This document shows positions 52,325 through 63,890 of a DNA stretch of 64,000 nucleotides, piece after piece (the first letter of the stretch is position 1; every line of letters begins with the position of its first letter). The position numbers and the translations under genes were made by a program. A model generated the notes under the pieces. It saw nothing but the letters and a program-made list of their open reading frames with translations, did no database searches and was not told the DNA's origin. Where the stretch lies: NCBI RefSeq assembly GCF_009905375.1, contig NC_133652.1, positions 18,960,850 to 19,024,849 of the forward strand, written 5' to 3'. This DNA comes from Apium graveolens. Lineage: Eukaryota; Streptophyta; Magnoliopsida; Apiales; Apiaceae.

Positions 52325-52918
52325 AAGCCAAAGTTAAAACCTGTTAAGTTTGTAGCTGTCAAGTCTGATACTGAGAAATCAGATGTTAAAAAGGAATTAA
52401 CTTCTGACAAACTAAAACAGGAAAAGACAACTAAAGTAAACGTAGGCTTAATGACAAAAAAGCAGCTTAAGTATAAGATGAAAGATGTTAAGAATGCAAA
52501 CAAGGTAAAATCACCTAGGAAAAATATGAATGGAAAGGAAAGTGTGAATAAAAGCAATGATTATAAGCCTGTTCCTGATGCTCCTAGAAAAACGTGTCAT
52601 AACTGTGGAAGTTTTAACCATCTGGCTTCTTTTTGCAGGAAGAATAAGAAAATAAACTCCTTACCTTCAAAGTCAGGATTAAGAGTCAGTCTGTTAGATA
52701 TAAGCCACAAAATGCTTGTTTTCACTGTGGTAGTTTATGGCATTCCATTTATACTTGTAAGGAATATCAGAGTCTGTACTATGATTATTATCAAATAAAA
52801 CCTTCTTTCAAGAAAGTTAGCATTGTTCCTTCCAGTGTAAGTTCTGATTCAAAGTCCGATAGTGTAAATTCTGATACGAAAAATGTTAACATAAACTCTT
52901 ATGCTAAATCTACTGCAC
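52325..52918 (+). pseudogene. Gag C-terminal region of Copia C, with protease deleted
   Basis: Same phase as gag at first (MTKKQLKYKMKDVKN, knuckle CHNCGSFNHLASFC), then a frameshift near 52680 before CFHCGS.WHSIYTC. Ser/Asp repeats follow, then an abrupt junction at about 52918. Compared with element A, the ~350 bp encoding the end of gag and the whole protease (DSG active site) are missing. Confidence 0.75.
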
Positions 52919-54005
52919 AGTTGTAAGCAAATCTACAGGAAAAGTTGTTCTGAAAGGATACAGACATGGTAACATTTATGAAGCAAAGCTTTCAACAAGT
53001 TCTGATGGTTCTGCAATCTATTTGCTAGGCAGATCATCAATTGAAGAAAGCTGGAATTGGCACAAGAAACTCTCTCATTTAAATTTCAACAATATAAATG
53101 AGCTTGTCAAGAAAGATCTTGTGAGAGGACTGCCAAAGTCAGTATTTGCTCCGGATGGCCTTTGTGACTCTTGTCAAAAGGCAAAACAAAGAAAATCTAC
53201 TTTCAAGAGCAAGACTAAATCATCAATTCTTGAGCCTTATCACCTGCTGCATGTTGATCTATTTGGTCCAGTGAATGTCATGTCTATTGCAAAGAAGAAA
53301 TATGCTATGGTCATAGTAGATGAGTTCACCAGATACACATGGGTGTATTTCTTGCACACAAAAAGTGAGACTTCATCTATCTTGATTGATCATGTCAAAT
53401 AGCTGGATAAATTGGTCAAAGATTCTATGAAAATAATAAGGAGTGATAATGGCACTGAGTTCAAGAATTTGATCATGGAAGAGTTCTGCAAAGACCATGG
53501 AATAAAGCAGGAATTTTCTGCTCCTGGAACTCCACAGCAAAATGGAGTTGTTGAAAGAAAGAATATAACTCTCATTGAAGCTGCACAAACTATGCTTGAT
53601 GAAGCAAAGCTACCAACCTATTTCTGGGCTGAAGCTGTGCAGACTGCTTGTTTTACTCAGAATGCAATACTCATTAACAAGCATGGAAAGACACCATATG
53701 AGATGGTGAAGAAAAAGAAGCCAAATCTGAAGTATTTTCATGTATTTGGATGCAAGTGTTTTGTTCTTAAGACTCATCCTGAACAGCTATCCAAATTTGA
53801 CTTAAAAGCTGATGAAAAAATTTTTGTTGGATATCCACTTTCCACAAAAGCCTTCAGAGTCTACAATTTAAGAACAAGAGTTGTCATGGAATCTATCAAT
53901 GTCTCATTTGATGATAGGAAGATTACTAGACTTGAAGATTTCAAAGATCATGATCAGCTAAGATTTGAGAATGAACTTTTAAGTTGTGATAATGTAAAAT
54001 CTTGA
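52919..54005 (+). pseudogene. GAG-pre-integrase and integrase of Copia C
   Basis: After the deletion junction the frame reads VSKSTGKVVLKGYRHGNIYE, then WNWHKKLSHLN and CDSCQKAK (zinc-binding), HVDLFGPVNVMS, a stop at 53401-53403, [32 protein letters not shown] and FVGYPLSTKAFRV, ending near 54005. The catalytic D, D and E are present. Confidence 0.85.
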
Positions 54006-54672
54006 TAGTCTATATCCTGATACTACAAACTCTGATGGATTAAACTCTGATGTTATTGAAACTATGGTGACTACACCAGAGGATGATGCACCTGTGCAGG
54101 GGGAGCATATTGGAGATTCAACCACATCTCAAGAAGTATCAGAACCTAGAACATGCTCTTCAAGTTCTGACTCGTCAAGTTCTGATAAGCCAAGTTCTAA
54201 TAATTCTGGAAACTCAAATTCTGAAGGATCCAACTCAGAGAGCATAATTTCAGGGGGAGCATCAGAAAATGTTGATGGAGACATCATGGATTATGGGGGA
54301 GCATCCAGTTCTAGAGATCACCTTCCATCTGCAAGGAAGTGGACTAAAGCACATACAGCTGACTTGATTATTGGAGATCCTGAAGCAGGTGTCAGAACTA
54401 GAACAACAACATCAAATGAATGTCTCTATCATTCCTTTCTCTCTCAGACTGAACTAAAGAAAGTTGAAGAAGCTTTTCAAGATGCTGATTGGGTGCAATC
54501 AATGCAGGAAGAATTAAATGAATTTGAAAGAAATAAAGTCTTGACCCTTGTGCCAAGACCAAAGAACAGATCAGTTGTTGGTACGAAATGGGTGTTCAGA
54601 AACAAAACTGACAGTGACGACATAATTACAAGGAATAAAGCTAGACTGGTTGCAAAAGGCTACTCTCAATAG
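54006..54672 (+). CDS. Integrase-RT linker and RT N-terminal part, Copia C
   Basis: 54064-54672 contains a Ser/Asp/Asn low-complexity linker (SSSDSSSSDKPSSNNSGNS), then [75 protein letters not shown] and VAKGYSQ before a stop (54670-54672). An exact family decamer (54177-54186) encodes part of the Ser-Asp run. Confidence 0.8.
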
Positions 54673-54921
54673 GAGGGAATTGACTATGATGAAACATTTG
54701 CACCAGTTGCAAGATTGAAAGCCATAAGAATCTTTTTGGCTTATGCTACTCACAAGAAGTTCAAAGTCTTTCAAATGGATGTGAAGAGTGCTTTTTCTCA
54801 ATGGAGAATTGGAGGAGGAAGTATATGTTGAACAACCTCCAGGGTTTGTAGATCCCAAATTTCCAAATCATGTCTACAGGCTCGACAGAGCACTCTATGG
54901 CCTTAAGCAAGCTCCAAGAGC
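54673..54921 (+). pseudogene. RT palm fragment of Copia C with catalytic box deleted
   Basis: [20 protein letters not shown] and FQMDVKSAF are followed by a one-base insertion (near 54795), then [13 protein letters not shown] and [10 protein letters not shown]. The sequence then jumps near 54922 to [13 protein letters not shown]. The ~170 bp that in element A encode WYETLAKFL through [10 protein letters not shown] are absent, so this RT lacks its active site. Confidence 0.85.
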
Positions 54922-55833
54922 ATGAAGTTTGCCAAGCTGATGCAGTCAAGATATCAAATGAGTATGATGGGAGAACTTAGCTATTTTCTGGGCCTTCAAG
55001 TTAAGCAGAATGATGAAGGAACTTTTATTTGTCAATCTAAGTACACCAGAAATTTGTTGAAGAAATTTAGAATGCAAGACTGTTCAAGTGCATCCACTCC
55101 CATGGCCACTGCAACAAAATTGGACAAGGATACTGGTAAATCAGTTGATATTACTGATTACAGAGGTATGATTGGCTCATTACTCTATTTAACTACAAGT
55201 AGACCTGATATCATGTATGTTACCTGTCTTTGTGCAAGATTTCAAGCAGATCCAAGAGAACCTCACTTAATAGCTGTGAAAAGAATTTTCAAGTACCTTA
55301 AGGGTATAGTTGATCTAGGATTATGGTATCCTAGGGAATCAGACTTTAGGCTAATAGGTTACTCAGATGCAGATTTTGCAGGTTGCAAAATTGACAGGAA
55401 AAGCACAAGTGGAAGCTGCCAATTTCTTGGAGGCAGATTAGTTTCTTGGTTTAGCAAGAAACAAAAGTCAATTTCCACATCAACTGCAGAGGCAGAATAT
55501 ATTGCTGCAGGAAACTATTGTGCACAGATTCTTTGGATGAAGAATCAGTTACTGGATTATGGGTTAGAACTTTCTAAAATCCCTATTTACTGTGATAATC
55601 AAAGTGCTATTGCTATGACAGGTAATCCAGTTCAACACTCCATAACAAAGCACATCAGCATAAGGTACCATTTCATAAGGGAACATGTGGATGAAGGTAC
55701 AGTGGAATTGCATTTTGTTCCAACAGATCAACAACTAGCAGATATCTTCACAAAACCACTGTGTGAAGCTACTTTTACAAGATTGGTAAATGAAGTTGGA
55801 ATGGTTTTAGGTTCTTTCTCTAAATCTGCTTAG
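54922..55833 (+). CDS. RT C-terminal part and RNase H of Copia C
   Basis: 303-aa open frame: [79 protein letters not shown] (catalytic Asp), [74 protein letters not shown] and the natural end FSKSA. RNase H is complete and undamaged. The start codon given is only the first Met after the deletion. Confidence 0.88.
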   Translation: MKFAKLMQSRYQMSMMGELSYFLGLQVKQNDEGTFICQSKYTRNLLKKFRMQDCSSASTPMATATKLDKDTGKSVDITDYRGMIGSLLYLTTSRPDIMYVTCLCARFQADPREPHLIAVKRIFKYLKGIVDLGLWYPRESDFRLIGYSDADFAGCKIDRKSTSGSCQFLGGRLVSWFSKKQKSISTSTAEAEYIAAGNYCAQILWMKNQLLDYGLELSKIPIYCDNQSAIAMTGNPVQHSITKHISIRYHFIREHVDEGTVELHFVPTDQQLADIFTKPLCEATFTRLVNEVGMVLGSFSKSA

Positions 55834-56972
55834 TTTATGTTCTGATGCATCAGATATCATGATCAGTGTTTACATATATTACTCTCCCTGTGTATTCTAT
55901 GCTTTAATGAAAATTTTCTAAGTGTTGATTGTTGTATGATGTGAATTTCTAAACTCTGATAGTGATATGAATGTTTCTGTGACTATTCAATCCAATGAGG
56001 ATAACTGTATTAGATGCTAACCTAGTAGTCTTTAATATACTCAAGATCCCATATTTGAAGTAATTGTTTATGTGGAACCCTCTTAACACAAGCAAATTTT
56101 GATATTGAGCTTAGTTAAAGTTTACTTTGTGTATCTTATTACTAAGTCAAAAACTAGAATAGTGCGTCTTATCTGTTAAGTTCTGATGTTAGTAAATCTG
56201 ATGGATGTACTAAGTGCTGATAAACCTCACATATCAAAAGAAAAAGAAAAGAAAAGAATAAATATCAGGTACTCCTTTGAGATCTAGAGAAAAATAAAAG
56301 TGAAAGGGACGACCCAAGTGCATTGCTGGTATTAAGTAATATGCATTAGAAAAGCAAAAATAAAATTTTCTTGGTGACTTTTCACATTCTATGATTACTG
56401 GAGAAATACTTTGATAAACAGCATAAATTCTGTACGCAGTCGTGACTCACTTACACTGAGAAGCCACTGTAAAAAGGAATTTCAATAGATGCATAAAATG
56501 AGCACAAAACAGTTGAGGTGGACTCATGCATGACCTCATTCTAAAGTAGACTTCAGAATCATGACAGATTTTGAGCAAAGTTCTTAGTTATGCCTTATTT
56601 CTAAGATGTACTGAAGTAAATCAGACTTTACTCCTTGTCTGATATTTAGCTGCATGCACACACTTACACTCCATATGGATGATGAAAATGATTGTGGTGA
56701 TCACTGTTGTTTTAGATGAACAGTTAATGTGACAGTTGCATAAATTTTGAGGACAAGCTCTGATGGAAGTTCTGATGATTAATTTCTGAGGAAACCATAT
56801 CAGTATTTGTGTGAAGAATTACAGGAATAAAACATTCACTTTTCGAGTTAAGAAGTCATGTCCTGATGACTGTGAAGTTATGATATAAGTCTAAGTTCTG
56901 ATAATAAATCCTGATTCTTTACTTGACTTATTTGTGGTTAAATATGAAATAATCCTTCTTGACTTGACCTAT
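55834..56972 (+). other. 3' non-coding region of Copia C
   Basis: 1.14 kb without coding potential; aligns with the corresponding region of element A (3811 down to ~2700). Exact AAGTTCTGAT decamers at 56178-56187, 56767-56776 and 56892-56901. It ends in CTTGACTTGACCTAT where the Gypsy LTR starts, while element A continues. Confidence 0.7.
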
Positions 56973-59085
56973 TGTAATAACCCCAATTTTTGAGAAATTT
57001 TGAAACCCTTATGAATAGTGTTTTTGCTGAACGAGAAAACTTTTCATGCCACGCTATGTAGGGGTTCTGTTATTGATCTTATGGGATATTATTAGTACTC
57101 TATGTGGTATATAAGTGTATGTAAAGATCGTCAGAATCCAATTCCGAACACTTTGATTTTTCCCGGAAATCCACAAGATACGGAGAGAATTGAGTATAAG
57201 GTAACAGGATAAAAAGGATTGAAATTAAAGGATTATAGGAGAGGATCATAAAAGGAATATAATATATTGAGAAAGGTTAAGGGAACCTAAGTAATAAGAT
57301 CCCGGGTATGATCCCTCAAACGATAAACGAGAACGAAAGATAAGCGAACCGTAAAACAAATAAGTGACCAAGAGACAAGCTTGTACAAGAAGCCAGGGAT
57401 TGTGACATCATCAAACCACAAGGTGTGGACAAGTGGGAGCATAATGACATGTGCAAGGTGACACAAGCATGACATAGAAGGGAAGGAAGTGTGGTTGAAT
57501 TATAACCACACAAAATCAAGGTTAATTAAGTCATTAACCAAAAACAACACAAAAATCAACCAACCAAGCAAATCATTTCATTTTCATCAAACAAAACACA
57601 AAAATATCTTCTTCCCAAGCTAGCTCTCGGCCCATTTCTTAAAATTTGAAGATCCAAGCTCCACCACTTACTATTTAGCAAGGTAATTATCTAAGCTTCC
57701 CCATGGATAGTTACATACTTCCTATAAGTTTAAGCTTCTAATTCCAAGCCAATCTTTTTCTATAAATCAAGGAAGAAGATGGTGAATAGTAACCTTCAAG
57801 AAATAACTTTAGTTTTCTTGAATTTTTATGAAAGATTAAGGTTATACAAGCAAGGATCAAGGTTCTTTTAGGCATTCAAAGCTCTTGGGTTGTGTTAGGA
57901 AGCTTCAAGGAGGTATAAACAACTTTCACCTTTAACTTATAGTTTGAACTTTGAGTTTTGATGAGTTTATGGATGGATTAATGTATATATAGAAATATCC
58001 ATGTATGTATAGCAAGATCCATGTATGATAGATGGTTTGGTTGGATTTGTGGTGATTTTGGATATGAATCTTGGTTAATGGTTAATGAATCTTAAGTTAT
58101 GGTTAGTAGATCATGTTTGTGGTTGAATAAGTTGGAAAACCTTGAGATTATGGACTGACTTTGCCTTGATATAAGTTGTGTTTGAGGTATTGATGATGGT
58201 TGGGTGGTTTGTAGTGAATTGGTAAAGAATTGGAGTGGTATAAATATTGGTAATCGCGTAAACATAGTCGTCGTAACGTCCGATTTTCTTTAGACTGTTT
58301 TGTGCATAACATTAGGACCCGAGAACCCCCTGCTAGATTGTGACCACTGCCATGTTTAGATAGCTCATGTTACGAGCTTCGTTTTGATATGTAGTTCGTT
58401 CGATTCCGATTTACGGTTTAGGAGAAACGACCGTTTCAAGTAACGGCGTTTCGCGAACGAAACTTTTTCCCTCGCCTTACTTTGAAATGTAGGTTAAAGA
58501 CCAAAAAGGGTTAATTAATGCATGAAACATTTATGGTAAGTGTTTTAGGCAGTTGGTAAGTCACTCGCGAAGGAATCGCTTTAAAACTCGTAAAGGTTAA
58601 ATTATTAAAAATGGTGGAGCCGAGGGTACCCGAGTGACTTAAGCGAATCAGTGAGCGCAAAACAAGCGTTAGAGTCTAAGTTAGTTAAAGTATAGATTCA
58701 CAAGTGACTTTGGTTTAATTCCAACTTACTTGTTGTTTATAGGTTACCAGACTCGTCCCGAGCCATTCGTAACCCCCAGTCGCTCAGGCAAGTTTTCTAC
58801 CCGTTATACTGTTGTTGTGATGTAAATATATGTATATGCATTATCTTGTGATATTGCATGATTGTTAGTAGCAAATTTTGCAATATATTGGAGTATGCTA
58901 ATATGGTATATATGCATGCCTGTTTCATATTCTTGAAATATATATCTGTTGGTTCATTTGATAATACCTATGCTAGAGGATAGCGGTAACTTGCATATAC
59001 CCTTAGTATAGGGACCCAAAAGGTGAAAATATTTTCTAAAACCGGGAGTCGAGGATCCCGAGTAATCTTGTATATATGGATATGG

Positions 59086-59125
<40 letters not shown>

Positions 59126-61105
59126 GGTTATAGTTTTCCAAACTATTAATCGAATAAGGTTTATTCGATAACTTTAAACTTTATTACATTATTTCGAATA
59201 TTATTCGAGGACTTATGACTCCTTTATTTTATTTAATGAATATTATTTATAATATTCATTCGAGGTATTATGACTCAGCTTATTTTATTTATTGAATATT
59301 ATTTGAATATTCATTTGAGGATCTATGACTCCGATTATTTGCTGAGATATATTCTTTATTTTATTAAAGAATAAGATGTCAATAATCAAACTTATTTTCG
59401 ATTATTCAAATAAAGATAATACTTTCATATAAGTATATCTTTGGTTATTTAATGTTTATTTCAAGTATAAGTTTTAATACTTCTACTTCAATTATTTTTA
59501 TAAAGATTATTCTTTATGGGAATATTATTTAAATAATAATATTCAGTCATTTTCTAAATATTCTGGGGACTGATTTACTTCATTAAATCAGCCTTACTCC
59601 AAACACTCTTTAAAGTGTTTTCGAGTCTTCAAAATGATTTTTAAAAGTCAGAGCGGATCCCAAAACTCATTTTTATATTTAAGATCTTCCTTTTAAGGGG
59701 ATTTAAATACTCGCTCAAAACCTGGGGAATCCGGCTCTGTGGTGTATTTTATATTCGCAACAAGGTTGCAGATTTGGTAAATGAATTGATTACTTGCCCA
59801 ACGTTCGGGAAGTAAGCCCCTCTCATTGAGTCGGCATAAGCGACAGGCCGGGGTACGGTCTATTATTGTGTAAGTGGCTCAGTGGGAGTCCATCAAATGC
59901 ATAAGTGGCTGAGTGGCAGTCCAGCATAGGTCTTAATTATGACCAGGGTGATGACCAGTGGGGAATTCGTCCATCTACTAGTAGAAAAGGTTACTTATTG
60001 GTATCTTTGCCTGATCAGCGAGATATCGGGTTTATGCCAAAATTCTTTTCCTTTCCAAAATTCATTGGATGTTTCAAACTCTGTTCATACTTTACATAAC
60101 AGAGGTTCCAGGAAATGTTTAAGAGATATATATATGTGGATATATATATATCGGGACTAAATAAAGTATCTCGTAACTTTATTTCATTCAATAATATTTC
60201 AAAGATTGAATCTATTCAAATCTTGTCTTGTAGTCTCATCTATGTGATGAACTTTTGAAACTGATTATAACTTGAACGGTGGTAGTTCAAGTAGTATTGG
60301 GAAAGATATAAGTATATTGGGGTATTTGGTAACCTCATCTTTTAAACTTATATCTAATTAATAATTGTCTTATGAATGACAAAGATTTTCAGAAAAACGT
60401 TGAGACAAGGTTAGATATATGAGATCACCTTGCAACGATATTTTTTTTATATACAGTTATACACTGGGACTTTGTGTATATTATGCATGGAAGAGGACTT
60501 CCAATATTTTGAAAAGTATATATGTATATATACTGAATATTTTGCGACTTCATCGCATTAAGATATCGAACTTGGTTCATTTCTTTTGACCAAGACTTTC
60601 ATGAGTATTATGAGTAGGCTCATATATTGTAAATCATTATACATATTATTTTGGTGGGCTTGCTGCTCACCCTTGCTTTATTTCTTCATCACACAACAAC
60701 AGTTAGGAAAGATGGCCAGACCCCAGCAGATCCAGCGCAAGCGCGTGGGAAGCGTCCCGCGTCTTCCCGTTGATGTTGTAGCTGCTATAGCTGCAGAGGT
60801 AGATCTATTGTAGATCAGACCATCTACTTTTGAGAATCAATTATGTATAATTATAACTTGTGGCAGATAATGGCAATTAACTGTAAATTTATCGAGTAAT
60901 CATTTTGGGTTGTAATAACTTTTAAATTGTGGATTCAAAGACTTGTACTTATTTAAATTTCATCTCTGAGACTATAACGGGTTGTGGTGTGTGTTAGTGT
61001 GGGGTCACAGCATAAGGTTATTTATTATTAATTAAGTGAAGTGATATTGTGGAAAGAAAGACCGTGACGACCCGGATCCCCGACCCCGGATCTGGGGGTG
61101 TTACA
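56973..61105 (+). mobile_element. 5' LTR of a Gypsy element (4.13 kb)
   Basis: Starts TGTAATAACCCC at the point where element C's sequence breaks, and ends GATCTGGGGGTGTTACA at 61105, followed by GAAA and the primer-binding site. The termini resemble those of the LARD-like element (TGTAATATCCC and TTTGGGGGCGTGACA), indicating a related lineage. It contains a (TA)n microsatellite at about 59085-59125. Small frames inside it (59905-60160, 60586-60813) are not convincing. The other LTR is outside the window. Confidence 0.85.
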
Positions 61106-61109
61106 GAAA

Positions 61110-61121
61110 TGGTATCAGAGC
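61110..61121 (+). other. Primer-binding site of the Gypsy element
   Basis: TGGTATCAGAGC, four bases after the LTR end. Confidence 0.93.
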
Positions 61122-61144
61122 TAAGCGTTATAAACCTCAGAGAT

Positions 61145-61498
61145 GATGGGACGTAAAGATAATAAGTTCACTAAGATAATAAGAACTCTTGCCAAGTTCA
61201 TAGTCGGGCTACCTAACGTAGCACTGACAGTTAAAACCCTTATGGGAACCCTTATAAATATCGTGATAGGAGCGTAGTTCGTTATCGTATATGGTAGCGG
61301 GACTCCGAACCCTGAGGTTGAGGAGCAACATCGCGATGATATTTTATTACTAATTGGAGATCGGATTGCGGATCCGATAGAGTGTCCTAATGCAGGACCG
61401 GATGATGTTGATAGTGAGGATGTAGCGGTTGATGATGTTGTCCTAGAAGGGATAGTTATTGAGGAGGATCCCATGGAGGATCCTGACAAGAATGAATA
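61145..61498 (+). pseudogene. Possible gag leader or N-terminal remnant of the Gypsy element
   Basis: Plus-strand reading shortly after the primer site, with one stop near 61277: KFTKIIRTLAKFIVGLPNVA then an acidic part (PEVEEQHRDDILLLIGDRIA, DPIECPNAGPDDVDSED, EEDPMEDPDKNE). Acidic Glu/Asp/Pro-rich stretches are common at the start of Tekay/Del-type gag, but no conserved motif is present, so the assignment rests on position. The longer minus-strand frame (61121-61507) is its shadow. Confidence 0.35.
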
Positions 61499-61759
61499 AA
61501 GGACCACTGATGAATTGATGACCCTGGTTGGGTCGACTACCAGAGGTAGGATTGGCCGGTCACTACCAGAGGTTCGTTCAAGTTTGTAAAGATAGTAGCC
61601 CCTTTAACGTGGCTTACTCATAAGACTGAGAAGTTCGAATAGACAGAGAAATGCGAGAACAGCTTTTAAGAACTGAAGCAAAGGTTGGTGACGGCCCCTA
61701 TGTTGGCATTGCCGGATGGAAAAAGGAGATTTTGTGATTTGTAAGTGACGCTTCGCATA

Positions 61760-62365
61760 AGGAATTAGGGTGCTTCTTAGCACAGCAAGATAATCGCGTC
61801 TGCGTCAAGACAATTAAGGTAATATGAAATTCGATATCCCCGCCCATGAGCTTAGGCTCGTGGCAATAGTTTTACCCTAAAGATTGGAGGCACTACTTGT
61901 ATGGAGAGAAGTACGAGAATTACCTAAGCCATAAGTGCTCTAGTACATTTTTCACGTAGAAAGAGCTCAACATATGCCAGAGGAGGCAGTTAGAGCTAAT
62001 CAAGAATAATGATTGGGAGATTCTTTATCATTCGGGGAAAGCCAATATGGTGGCTGATGCCCTTAGTAAAAAGGAGAGACTCAAGATGATAATGCCTTTT
62101 GGAGAGTTTATAAGAGATTTTGAGAAAATGGAAATAGAAGTGAAGGTAACCGGAGCCGGTACCGAAAAGCTGTTTGAGATTGCAATACAGCCCGAATTAT
62201 TGGAAAAGATCATATTGTGCCAGAAAAAGTTATGAATGAAGGTAGAGAGCCAACAATTAGATAAAAGATTAATATCGAGAAAGATGATAAGGGAATAATG
62301 AGGTATTCCTATAGAATTTGGGTTCCGAAAGTTCAAGAGTGTAAGGATGAGAACTTAGATGAGAG
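61760..62365 (+). pseudogene. RNase H and integrase-start remnant of the Gypsy element
   Basis: In mixed frames: HELRLVAIV, WRHYLYGEKYENY, then KELNICQRRQLELIKNNDWE, LYHSGKANMVADALSKKERL (the conserved end of Gypsy RNase H) and, after a stop at 62235, RYSYRIWVPKVQECKDENL-like sequence ahead of the integrase zinc finger. The 62047-62235 frame is the clearest. The order and motifs match Tekay/Del-type chromovirus pol. Confidence 0.72.
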
Positions 62366-62639
62366 CCATAGTTGAGGAATAAGATTTAGAGCAAACCCTG
62401 AACGCGATAGTCAGGGAGGTCGCCATCAAGATAGAAGGAACCCATGACATAATGGAGTGGAAAATGAGGATTTTAAATTAAAAGATGACCCCGATTATGG
62501 GGAGTAGGATGAAACATTTCATAATAAGGAAACAGAAAGTCGAGTAAGGAAAGGAGACCCGAGACGGTACTCCTATACGGCAATTCATAGACCTGTCTAG
62601 ACAGAACTTAGACTATTATCCCCAACCACCACTTTGAGG

Positions 62640-62850
62640 AAACAATGCGGTAGGAAATTCTTCATGACCTTTAAGTCGTTAAGCTCTCAGAGTTCCAAGG
62701 AACAGGTTGACCCAGTCGAGGCAATAGCCTGGCTAAAGGAAATAGAGGAATCAGTTGAGATTCTAAATGATTGACGAATCACAAAAGACTATTTTTATCA
62801 CTTACCCTCCTAAGAGAGAGGCCACCTGCTGGTGAAAGACCAAGAAAGGC
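62640..62850 (+). pseudogene. Gag remnant of the Gypsy element, downstream of pol remnant
   Basis: Reads FFMTFKSLSSQSSKEQVDPV then EAIAWLKEIEESVEILND, like the gag motif FKG..DP..A..WL..+E..F. of Gypsy elements, followed by stops. In an intact element gag precedes pol; here it follows RNase H/integrase sequence. Confidence 0.5.
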
Positions 62851-63714
62851 ACGGAGCCAGAGGATAGAATAAACTGATTTAAGTTCAGTCAATTGTTTTC
62901 GGGAAAGTAATTCCCAAGGTTATGGAGATAGTGTAAAAACTTTGGAGCTAGAACAAAAGTGGATGAGTATGATGAATTATGAATCTAAGTCGTAAAAGTG
63001 GTCAAGATTCGTTCTGAGGACACGAATCCAGAATGACGGGATGTTTGAAATCAATGCTTATATTGTGATTGGTTTGTGAAATAATGATAAGAGAAAGGAA
63101 AATAAAAAGAAACTGAAGTGGAAAGGAATATAAAGGCAATAGAGTTTGAGGAATGATAAGGGAGTTGGGTATGAGGAAACCCTAAAGACTCATAGCAATA
63201 GAAATAGAAAAGTATGTAATCGTCAGGATGATGATGATCCACCATGAGTTAAAATTGATGGTTGAAGGCATAAGAGATACATATATTGTACCCCCTTTAA
63301 GTTGGGAGGATTCGAGGAAACCTTGAGATAATTCGAAGGATAAATAATGAGACGCGGATAGACTGAGGAGACAAGAAAGTAAGAAATCAGGAAAAAAAAA
63401 TTTGGATGAAGGAAGTGACCTTCAATAATGTGAAATGTAAGACCGGTGGCTCGATACCCAGAAAGGGAGACGCCAGGTATGAGAGATATCCCAACATTGA
63501 GATGACTGTGGAGATAAACAACAAAAGTAAATAAGGAATTATTAAGAAGAGGTTCACGTTGAACATGACCAATATCTTCCAGAACATCCATGTTATCGTT
63601 ACCAGATTAGGCAAGAAAAGCGGATAACCGTTGTTATCTTTTGGAGGCCATTTTGATTAACCTCATTTTGTATACAGATGTTATTGTGAAATTAGGCATT
63701 TACTATCGAGGTGG

Positions 63715-63890
63715 GAATGATTGAATAAGATACCCATATCAGGGATATATGACTTTATTTATCCATGGAAGGATGCTTGTACCTTTTTAAAGGTGGAATT
63801 AAGGATAGAACATCGGTAACTTAAAACAAATCCTAGGGGAATGCATAAAGGTTGGCATTTCACCCTTAATAGGGATAGTATGAGTTTTGA
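63715..63890 (+). pseudogene. Reverse transcriptase remnant of the Gypsy element
   Basis: Reads NKIPISGIYDFIYPWKDACT then FLKVELRIEH and KTNPRGMHKGWHF, corresponding to the Gypsy RT blocks (NKYPLPRIDDLFDQL, FSKIDLRSGY, K..DI.KTAF). Badly mutated, with stops; the catalytic region would follow beyond or at the window edge. Confidence 0.5.

Larger units (their letters stand above)
49973..56972 (+). mobile_element. Copia (SIRE-like) retrotransposon C, cut by a Gypsy element
   Basis: Plus strand; same family as element A. 5' LTR 49973-50588, primer site 50591-50602, gag 50645-~52918, integrase ~52919-54005, linker, RT (with a deletion), RNase H to 55833, and 3' non-coding to 56972, where a Gypsy LTR begins. 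It is inserted in the integrase region of element D. Its protease and the YVDD part of its RT are deleted. The 3' ORF and 3' LTR lie beyond the Gypsy insertion. Confidence 0.88.

Noticed and set aside
59905..60813. 64-75-aa frames inside the Gypsy LTR
   Set aside because: Located in LTR DNA without any recognisable domain; one is Arg/Pro/Val-rich by composition only.
61121..61507. 128-aa minus-strand frame at the start of the Gypsy internal region
   Set aside because: Ser/Thr-rich low-complexity complement of an acidic plus-strand stretch; element orientation is plus.
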